Positions 32,478 through 41,702 of a DNA stretch of 64,000 bases are shown piece by piece. The stretch is from positions 20,540,270-20,604,269 of the forward strand of contig NC_057765.1 of assembly GCF_010389155.1 (NCBI RefSeq), read 5' to 3'. How positions within the stretch are numbered: the stretch's first letter is position 1; each line of letters begins with the position of its first letter. The position numbers and the translations under genes were made by a program. Under the pieces are notes generated by a model, which saw only the letters and a list, made by a program, of their open reading frames with translations, did not search any database and was not told where the DNA came from. The DNA comes from Erigeron canadensis (Eukaryota > Streptophyta > Magnoliopsida > Asterales > Asteraceae).

Positions 32478-35400
32478 GGGTCGTGCCATGGAGACGACCT
32501 AAGTAAGGTAGCTAGAACACCCGTGGTCGGACTGGAAGTGGAGGTTGTCACAAAGGCAACCAACGTTCCACCGTTACACTAATGGGTGGGTGGACAAAAC
32601 CTAGTTGCGCAACTAACTAACTACAGGCCTCCATAATCGGAGTAAATAGTAGTGAACCGAAGAAAGCGGTTTGACAGAACTCAAGTTCATCATATAAATC
32701 ATTTATCATAATGAACATACGAAACAATTTCATTTCATAATCATAATATCAAGAATCATTTCATATATATGTAATAATAAAAGCAATTTAGCTTATATAT
32801 CATGCTTTTCACTCCGATAGTTAAAACACATAAAATAGTTTGAAAGGAGGCTATGACTCACCTTGATATGCCGCATATTATACTCATCTATCCAAAATGG
32901 GTACTTCCCATCTATAGCTTCCTTGACCATATATCCATTATGTTCCTCCATCATATTTCAAGCCAAGACTATCCCTACGATAGGACTAATATACGTAAGT
33001 TCCTATCTTAAGCCATCACTTAGAAATGTCATTTTCATTATGTTGCTATCAATTGTGGGGTCCAAGTATATTGGTAACACTCGCATCGTTTTGGTTGTAG
33101 AGATTGATGGTGTAAAAGGTTACTTTCATTACATGCGTAGTTATAAGTTGTTAGATTTTCGGCAACTTGGCTTCATTTGTGGTTTCACTTGATATATTAG
33201 GTTATCATATAGGAATGCCATATTAAGTTATGTTATTCTTATTCATCATTTGTTGTGTAACCGATTTTAGCGTGAATTAACATTTGTGATATCAATATAT
33301 AGCTTGGTTAACATAATTACTTATGTCAGTCTCACTTAATTATCTTTGTTTTATTTTGATTACACTTATCTCATGAAATTCGTTTAAGTGTTATGGGCCA
33401 TTATCAATTGCGCCTTAGGTGTCATGGCTTTTAAATGTTTTGGGCTTACATTAGTTATTGGGCTTTACCTTTTCTGGGTTAGGTGCATAATGGGTCATAG
33501 TGGTTATTGGGCTATAAGGCTTATTGGGCCAAGTGGGCCTACTGATTTGTGTTCCTTATGGGTTCATTATTTGGGCCGGGTTAGCCCATTATGGTTCTTA
33601 GTTCATTACATAGCCCATTATGCCATTTATAAGATTACTTACAAATTTTCTGTTTTATACTTTATTTTTAAGAAATGTTAGCTACTATTTTGGGGTCAAG
33701 ACGAATTATTTGGACCTTCATGATTTTTACACAGTGGCTTATATGTATCTAGTAACTCTTTGAAGTTTTGGTGAATTTTTAGATGATGTTTGGTGTCCGT
33801 AAAAATTATCCAAACACAAACTGTCCCGAATGGGCACTGCTTGCGACATCAGAAGTTTTATAAAAGTTCTTGATGTTCTGATTGTTAGAAAAATCCTATG
33901 ATTTTATTTTAAGTTCACAGCACATTTAAATTACTTTCCACCAAGTATGATCTCCTGGAACTTTACGGATTAGGAGATAAAAATTGTTAAAGTTTATAAA
34001 ATATTCATACAAAATTACAGTTTTGACCAGTTTTAGTAGAAAAATCATATCTTTCGTTTGGTTCAGTATTTTTGAGTAATTCTAGTTGGAGGTTAATCTT
34101 AACTCATTTTTCTACAACTTTTATTTTGATAGTTTTTCTTGAAAATGCCCTGACATGTTCAGTTTAATCGTTACAATACAGGAGACCAATTCTGTCAGAA
34201 TGTTTATTGGTTAATGCATCCCACCAATGGTTTTGGTTGCTTGCTTTAACCTCTAGATTCCCACTAACAAGATTATTACTTTATTTTGTATCTCTTAACA
34301 TCAAATATACAGATTTCAATCAATTTCAAGTTCATCAATCATCCTTAAAAGATCCATCTCAAGTCCCATATCAAAACCAATTTAAACTAGTGCAAATCTA
34401 AGCATGCATGTAATCATCTCCTCATTTTAACAACAAATCTTTATCCATCCTCAATTCAACAACTTAAAAACATATTTTTATGAAAAACTCCAGAAATATA
34501 TTCATCAAAATATATAAAAGTATGACCATATTTAAAAGGAGAAATCACTTTAAAATCTATTTAATCTATGACAACACCTTTGGGTCTTAAACTAGTTGAA
34601 TCCTTGGATTTTTCTTCATAGATTCAACATGTATGAGCATGGGAAGAAAGACCCTATCAACTTTGCCCTCATCAAGTGTTTATTTGAAAGAAAACATGAA
34701 GAAAACATGAACTTTTGATAAGAATCCTTGAATATATACAAGAACAAGATAGATTAAACTAAGAGATGAAGATTTATACCCTTGATGAACTCGGATTTGA
34801 GAGTGGTTTTGGGCAAAAAATTCGTGGTCCTCTAAGCCCCAAATGAACCTCAATCCAAGCTTAAAATAACCCTTAAATCTATCTTGAATTAATCATTTCT
34901 TAACCCCTTTTAAATCCTTATTATTATTATTGTTTAGATATGATTTATGTTTTTGTTTTCTTGCTTTCTTTGGGCCGAAAATGAAGAGGAAGAAGGAGAG
35001 GGATGCAGAATTTTTGAGAGAGAATGAGAGAGAAATGGGTGTGTGTTGGTTTTGGTTGAGTGCATGTTTGGTCTTGGTTTTTCTTTGGGGAAAAAAAACC
35101 TAGGTGAATTTTGATAGGGTGAGGGGTGTTGGGGAATGGGGGCCGGTTTGGTTAGGGTAAAATGGGAGGGGATTTTGAATTTTTAGGGTATAATATAAGT
35201 GTATGTATATTTGTATGTAATGTAGGTTTATTTAGTGTAGGTACATGCATGTAATCCTTGACTTGTTAGTTGATATTGGTGCTTTCAAAGCTAGTTATGT
35301 GCATGTATGTGTATGGCCGTGTATGTATATATGTATATATTTGTTGTGCCTTTAATTTTTATAGCTTAACTCATTATTTATAAACTTGTATTTACAATAG

Positions 35401-35866
35401 ACATATATATTTACTTACTATTATTCAAGCTCACTTTTATGTGCATAATAGTTTAAATTTATTATTTAGAGAGGGTTATTATATTTTTATGTCCGTTTGA
35501 ACTTTAATTAGCTTGGTGTTTAAATTGTTGGACATTTATAAGTATTTTCGGTTGTTATCACAGCTTATGAACCTTGCATTCTTATTTGTATAATCCCAAC
35601 TTCTCGAAATAAGATTTTTGGTTCATTGAAATTTCGCCAAGTTTGATTAGAACTAATTTATACTTTGGGATTGTATTAAATGATTATAGTTATTGTTTAT
35701 GACATTTCTAAGATAGCTAGTCATCTACGGTGTTTTATTGAACGAGAGGGCAACTATCACTGTGCCTTGAATGTCTAAAAGGTCAATTCTCTTCATAAAT
35801 CTCTAGGGATAAAGACCCAGATAAGTCCAAGTAAATTATCCTAATCGAAATTTGAGGGTTGTTACA
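31501..35866 (-). mobile_element. LTR-S, probable 4.4-kb solo LTR of a gypsy element
   Basis: The unit starts TGTAACACCCC and ends GGGTTGTTACA, with the exact duplication AGTAT at 31496-31500 and 35867-35871. There is no internal primer site, no coding motif, and no internal direct repeat that would mark two LTRs, so a solo LTR left by recombination is the simplest reading. The TGTAACA ends resemble Gypsy-G. It contains an AAT microsatellite (32407-32476) and a cluster of TGGGCC/T motifs (33385-33625). Orientation is uncertain; minus is suggested because the right end, reversed, gives TGTAACAACCC. Small ORFs inside look random. Confidence 0.75.
32407..32476. repeat. (AAT)n microsatellite
   Basis: An almost perfect AAT run of about 70 bp with one interruption. 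Confidence 0.95.
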
Positions 35867-35871
35867 AGTAT

Positions 35872-36480
35872 GGGGTTGTCCTCCATCTAAGCTTAGATGG
35901 GGAACACATCACATTTTGTTTTTATAATCATAAAAATCATGAGGGGTCATGTATTCATTTAAAATTCAAACAAATAGTTTTCTATGAAATGAATTACCAA
36001 ATGATATATATATATATAAAATTCAAACAACCCCATACTTACTTTTCCATATATATATATATATATATCAATCATATTAATATACATATACACTGATAGT
36101 GAAAACTGGAAAACTTGGCAAAACACACTGTGATATGAATTTAACACAATGTGTTTTAATTGTGTTTTATAAAAACACATTGTGTCTTTATTGTGTAATC
36201 TAAAAGCACATTGTGTTAAGTCTTAAATCACAATGTGTTTTTGATAGCGCGTGAAAATCAGAAAATTGTTCAAACACACTATGATATGAACTTAACACAA
36301 TGTGTTTTCTAAAAACACATTAAAAACATATTGTGTTAAATTCAGATCATAATGTGTTTTGACCAGTTTTCTAGTTTTTATGAAAATTTTAGTTTTCAAA
36401 TGATCACAATCCTACGATGATATATACTTATAGTTTTCTATGAAATGAATTACCGAATGACAATTTTATTGATCAACCCT
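35872..36480. repeat. Foldback/palindromic repeat region
   Basis: The segment GGGGTTGTCC with its left part (31461-31500, cut off by LTR-S) is the inverted complement of 36024-36062 (ACAACCCCATACTTACTTTTCC plus a TA run). A 31-bp direct repeat with one mismatch lies at 35974-36004 and 36430-36460. Between them, 36121-36365 holds about ten near-palindromic ACACAATGTGT units. No gene is present. Confidence 0.55.
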
Positions 36481-37458
36481 TCTATAATGAGGACACAATG
36501 GCGACAGAAAGATCACACCACCATAGTGACAGTTAGACTAATTTTCACCACAAAATAGTAAACACTACTAGAGGTGCTTGACTTATTAACATTTAGCAAT
36601 TTAGGTAGTCAAAGTATACTTGCTCACAACATCTTCTTCGGTAATAACCATTGCAATCAGATATTGTTAAATAAATTAGTGATTAGATATTTAGATGTCC
36701 TTACTATATATTAACGTTACCGAAGAGCATCAGGTACGGTAAAACAATACAGGACCATCAAAAACATCAACTCAATGGCAAATCAGATTTTATCATTTCA
36801 TCAGTTTTACGCTGTTATGGACGCCGAATGATGCAAAACGCAGAACATCATTTTTTTTCATCATTATTATCTAACTTTATAAATTACATAAATTATTTTT
36901 ATAAAATTTTTTTATTTAATTATTAAATGAAAACATTAATAACGAAAATAAAAACATTGAGAACTTAAAACTTCAGATTTAAAAAAAACGAAAAGTTATT
37001 TATCCTACGTTTTGTAACTTTGTTCCTACTTATACTTTTGTTTAATGTGCCTATGTGAACTTCAAACGAGCCATGTTAATTTATTTGAACTGTTTTAAAT
37101 AAAACTATCACGGTATCCGCGTAATGCGATGGTGGTTATGGCAGCGACAGTGTTGTGATGGGGGCGACTGTTGGTGGTAGAGGCGGGGACAAGTGGTGTA
37201 AATAATTGATGTAAAAATAATTGATATAAAAAATTAATAGAGATATTTTACTAATCTATCAAACCTCGATTGTTTGTAGATCAAGTTGTTCAATAATACG
37301 AATTTAGGAGTGTATAGTTTCCTAATAGGATACGAAAATCTAGTAAATGATTATTTGATTATAATCTTAGAATACGTATAATAGGGATAAATATCAAACA
37401 AATTAAATTATGACCCAAAATTCATAATAGGGTCATATTGGGTCTTCCACTTAGGGAT
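36481..37458. other. No gene seen
   Basis: AT-rich with no recognisable ORF. A short G-rich patch (37130-37195) stands out in composition. No repeat family was recognised. Confidence 0.6.
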
Positions 37459-37468
37459 TTGGGTGATA

Positions 37469-37996
37469 GAGGTGGGTTATTTTGAGAACCATCAAAAAAA
37501 AAAAAACCGCGAGAACCAATCCTGGCCATTGATTTTGATCTTGATGATATTTAATTTTCTCTCTCCTCATTTTCATCCAATTCATTCAAATGGTTTTATC
37601 TCACAAACCGTACATCGTTAAACGAAAAAAAAAGCATGTGTAGGACATCCTATACATGTGCAGGACATGTGTAGGGTATACATCATACACATCCTACACA
37701 TGTGTAGGTTATACATCCTACACATGTGTAGGATTATCGCTAAAAAAAAAAATTAAAAAATAAAATCGAAATTTAAAAGTTTGTCAAAAGTATATCAAGT
37801 CGCATCTCTAATGAAAGAGGACGAAATTTTAAGACTACCCATGGTTTTTTTTTCGTCTAACAATGCACGGTTTGTGAGATAAAACGTTTTGAAAAATTTG
37901 GATGAAAGTGATGAGAGAGAAAAAAGGAGATGAGATGTGTGGCCCATATTTGTTCTCGCGTTCTTTTTTTTTATGGTTCTCAAAATAACTTTCCTC
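37469..37996. mobile_element. M1, Mutator-like MITE
   Basis: A 528-bp element with long terminal inverted repeats; the ends read GAGG(tgg/aaa)GTTATTTTGAGAACC on the two sides. It is flanked by a perfect 10-bp duplication TTGGGTGATA (37459-37468 and 37997-38006). The arms stay pairable for about 150 bp. The centre holds two copies of the palindrome CCTACACATGTGTAGG (37693-37708, 37717-37732). A 9-10-bp duplication with long TIRs is typical of Mutator-family non-autonomous elements. There is no transposase. Confidence 0.8.
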
Positions 37997-38068
37997 TTGG
38001 GTGATAATGAATTATATAACTTTCTCAGACGGGTTATAATGGATCATGAAAAAAAGTAAAAACTTGGA

Positions 38069-38479
38069 TTATAGTTAGAATAAATAACTTATTAACCAAT
38101 CAAATTGCTCAATTTTATTAAATTGACTATCGCTTATGTCATCATTTAGATTAACTATAAATTAAAAATCCTAATAATCATTATCCAAATATATTATTAT
38201 ATTGGTATTTATATTATTTTACAGAAAAAGTCTCATTAATTTATATTTTTTTGTTTTCCATCAATAATTTACACTTTTTCACCCTAAATATTTAATTTAT
38301 ATTTATTTTTAGCCATCAATTTCAGAATTTTTTTTTTTAATTTATTTAAAACGTTACAAAAAGTATTTATATTTAAATATTTAAAGTTACAATTGTCACT
38401 CAAATCAAAAGTCCTAATTGTTGTCAAACAATATGAAAACAATCCTTATTGTTATCTAATTATCATAGGAGAGTGATTG
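38069..38479 (+). repeat. Helitron-like repeat, copy 1 left part
   Basis: Similar to 48144-48308 and to 58348-58495 plus 59316-59525 (shared TAACTTATTAACCAATCAAAT, and later TATTTATATTTAA and CACTCAAATCAA). It is cut at 38480 by Gypsy-G and continues at 47171-47571, where a Helitron-type 3' end is present. No Rep/helicase coding, so non-autonomous. Confidence 0.5.
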
Positions 38480-39389
38480 TGTAACACCCCAATATTTTAA
38501 GGTAAAAGAAAATTAACCCTTTTCATAGTTTTGGCATTAAATTAATTTCCTAGTATTTTGTTTTGAGATAAGGGGTTAATTTAGTTGGAACTTTAGTGGC
38601 TAGCGAGTATTAAACCCATTAAAATTGAAATGGGACGTGGCCTTCGGGGAAGAAAAGCCAGCCACTTAGTCTTATGACTCATGTTTTTCCCACTCATTCT
38701 TTCAACCTACGTCTCACTAATTCATCTCTCAATCCATCAAAATTCATGCAATTAAGGTTTCAAAACTCAAATTAAAGAATTTCAATCCTGGAACAATAAC
38801 AACAATCACCACCAACTGAATAAGAAATTGAAAATTTGAGGGTTGTATGGAAGGGTGGTGGCTGAAATTTTAAGAAGAAAATGGGGGAAGAATGGTGATT
38901 GAAAGCCCTAACTCTTGTCTCTCATTCTTGAGGTATTAATTTTCTATAACCCTAGTTCTATTTTGTTATTGAAAATTAGGGTTCTTGATTCTAGAATTTG
39001 GGGATTTTTGTTATTGATATGTTCAAGTAGAACCCTAACTAAATTTGATTGATAAATGGATATTTTGATTGAAAGAGATGTTGTTAATGAAAATCCCCCT
39101 TGGTAAGAATCTTATATCTTGTGGTGTTTGGCTAGAAATTATGAAATAAAGCTCTTTTATGAAAATTTGAATTGATGAAAAAATGTTGAGTGGCCAAACA
39201 CCATAGTGTTAGAATCGATGCATGTAAAAAGTTTCATGTAAGGCAATTGAGTCATGGAACTCATAGATGGTATGTGTTTATTCTTGTATAGGTATTGAAG
39301 ATTGAATTGTTGAATTTGTAGTCTTATTGTGTCAAGTAGCCAAGTTTGAGATGAGTGTATATGCATATAATCATGTTCTTGTTATTTGA

Positions 39390-39512
39390 GGTCATAGGTG
39401 GGTAAATTCCTATGACCCATTTGTTTGATTGATTGTGCGAACTAGTAGGTGGGTAAATTCCTACTAGTCATATTGTATGTAAGAGCTAGTAGGTGGGTAA
39501 ATTCCTACTAGC
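39390..39512 (+). repeat. Three constant-loop hairpins in Gypsy-G 5' LTR
   Basis: Arms ggtcatagg/cctatgacc (39390-39398, 39409-39417), actagtagg/cctactagt (39441-39449, 39460-39468) and gctagtagg/cctactagc (39485-39493, 39504-39512). Each encloses the identical 10-nt loop TGGGTAAATT. The 3' LTR has the same set at 46165-46287. Each stem is a perfect 9 bp although the arm sequences differ. Confidence 0.9.
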
Positions 39513-40112
39513 CAAATTATCCATGGCCATGTTGAAAAATGAATGTATGTTGTTTGAATTGTATGAAAAGGCTAGCTTGCTAGGCTTATATGGTGCTTGA
39601 TGCACGAAGTTGGAATGACATGATTATGATTGTATGTGTATGCATTCACTAAGCGTAGCTTATATTTTAGTGTTTACCTCTCTTATAGGAGTTGGTAGTA
39701 GCAAGAGCAAGGAGGTTGTAGAGTGAAGTTCAAGTGAAGTCTTTTGCCATCTCAAAGGTTGGCATTTTGGGTAATTTGGGTAAAACATCCCTTTAGTACC
39801 TTTTAGCTCTTGATACATGTTATTTTTGGTTAAACATGTCTATTTTGGTATAAAACCTGTGATAAGGTCAAGTTTTTAGCTATTTGGATTGTATATGGTA
39901 TTGTAAGCATCTAGTAGGTCAATTACTCGGGTAAGTGACCCGTTTCGTTGTACATTGATTTTTTGGTCGAACAATGGTTGTAATTATCATATATCATGTC
40001 AAATACTTGTTTGAAATCTGAAATGTAGTGTTATAAAGCTTAGAATTGTGTTTGGAAAGATTACAAGTTGAGTCAAGTGTCAAATTGGGTCTTTTTGTTT
40101 TTCAGCCCTAAT

Positions 40113-40278
40113 ATGTGGCACATATAGAAAATGTATGTGACACATTTTAGGTTCTGTTCGGATTTGGGTCATTTGTGTGGCACATTCACTATGGATGTGG
40201 CACATGGAAAACTAAAAGTCAGGATATGTGGCACATGAAATTTGGCATGTGGCACATGTATATAAGCATGTGGCACAC
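40113..40278 (+). repeat. ATGTGGCACAT palindrome array
   Basis: Seven copies, exact or with one or two changes, starting at 40113, 40135, about 40175, 40195, 40226, 40247 and 40268. The 3' LTR has the same array with one more copy (about 46885-47095). Confidence 0.85.
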
Positions 40279-40347
40279 AAAAAAAAAAAAAAAAAAATAT
40301 CTTATAACTTTTATATTATCATACACGGAGTTTGGTCGTTACATTTT

Positions 40348-40360
40348 TGATATCAAAGCC
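40348..40360 (+). other. Primer binding site of Gypsy-G, altered
   Basis: TGATATCAAAGCC. It differs from the initiator-Met site TGGTATCAGAGCC by two G-to-A changes. Confidence 0.75.
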
Positions 40361-40622
40361 ATGGTTCAAGGGATTTAGGTTTCGATCTTTTAGTTAAGAT
40401 GCCTAGACTTGAACCATAGGAAAATTTGACTTTGACCTTAGGTTTGGATGTTTCATGTTTGAGAGTTGAAGTTTTCGTAAGATTGGTTTAAAATGAAATA
40501 GTTTATGATAATAATACAGCCGGCCTATTATAGATCATAAGCTATTATGTTTTAAATTAAACTTACTAAATACGGAAATGATCGGACATGAAGGTTTGGG
40601 GGTATAAGAGCCTAATTAGTGA

Positions 40623-41702
40623 ATGAAGTGTGTTATTGATAAGCTTCTCGAATTGTGTAGTATGGCTTCATCTCAAGATGAAGACGGATCGAGTCATGGC
40701 AAGAACAAAAGTGTGTCGATTGAGGAACTAAGTCATGATTACATTAGTGAGCAAATCGGGAAGGCTTTGGAGAATTTTTCTCCATTTATCGTTAAAAAGT
40801 TAAACGAGACCCTTGAGGGCGCAATGAGTGATACTATCACCATCAAGATAAGGGAAGAAGTTGCCTCCGCGGTACAAGTAGAATTTGATAAACGATTCCC
40901 AAAAGAAAAAGTACCGGAAAATCAAGACGCTGAGGAACATCCGAAGCCTAAGAATGAGAAGCCTTATGATCTTAAGAGCTTCACCATTGTTAACCCACCC
41001 AAATACAATGGGGATCCCGACCCAATTGTGCGCACAAGATGGATAAACGAGGTTGAGGGAGCCTTCCGCATCACAAAGACTCCACTGGAAGATAAGACCT
41101 TGTATGGGTCAAGCTTGTTATGTGATAGGGCTAAGTTGTGGTGGGATGGTGAAATTGTCAAGAAGGGTGAGGAAGCAACGGTAGGAATGGAATGGGCTGA
41201 TTTCAAAGTAGCCTTCTTTAAAGAGTTTCGATCAGAAGCCGATGTGACTAGGCTTAGGAGCGAGTTCATGAATGACTCACAAAGTACTTTGAATGTTAAT
41301 GAGTTTCGGGTACAATTTCTGGACAAAGCTCAATTTTGTCTGGAATATTTGAAAGATGATCGGTTGTTAAAGGAGCATTTTTATCGCAAACTTCGCAAAA
41401 ACATTCGAGAGAAGATTACGTTACTTCAAATCGAATCGTTTACACAATTGGTTGATGTGGCTAGGTGGCATGAGGTTGAACAAGGCATGCCGGATGATGA
41501 GACCTCCAAGAGAAAGACGGAACAAAGTAACTCTCCAAACAAGAAGTTCCGGTCTAGTGGTAGTTCGGGGGGTGGTTCGAATAGGAAAAACATTCCCACT
41601 TGCAATAATTGTGGGAAACATCATTTCGGAGTTTGTTTATTACCATCAAAGAAAGGATGTTTCAATTGTGGCCAACCGAGTCACATTGGCCGAGATTGTT
41701 AG
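40623..41702 (+). pseudogene. gag: Gypsy-G gag, ends at a premature TAG
   Basis: The frame opens at 40623 (a second Met, MASSQDEDGS, at 40662 is also plausible). It contains a retrotransposon gag domain (PPKYNGDPDPIVRTRWINEV, AKLWWDGE, FFKEFRSEADVTRLRSEF, VARWHEVEQGM) and two CCHC-type knuckles, CNNCGKHHFGVC and CFNCGQPSHIGRDC. The TAG at 41700-41702 comes directly after the second knuckle. The same frame continues beyond with a third knuckle [14 protein letters not shown], so the stop is most likely a point mutation inside a single gag-pol ORF. Confidence 0.88.

Larger units (their letters stand above)
38480..40343 (+). repeat. Gypsy-G 5' LTR
   Basis: A 1,864-bp LTR, TGTAACACCCC...GTCGTTACA. 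It contains three hairpins with a constant loop (39390-39512) and seven ATGTGGCACAT-like palindromes (40113-40278). Near the end it lacks 41 bp present in the 3' LTR, between two copies of ATGTGGCACAT, consistent with slippage. A 19-A run begins at about 40278. Confidence 0.94.

Noticed and set aside
33388..33681. 97-codon ORF in LTR-S
   Set aside because: Low-complexity, Trp/Gly-rich product caused by the TGGGC motif cluster; no homology recognised and no codon-use signal.
31501..35866. Reading LTR-S as a complete LARD with two LTRs
   Set aside because: No internal direct repeat, primer site or polypurine tract seen.
35959..36180. 73-codon minus-strand ORF
   Set aside because: Made largely of TA-repeat codons (Ile/Tyr runs) and overlapping palindromic repeats.
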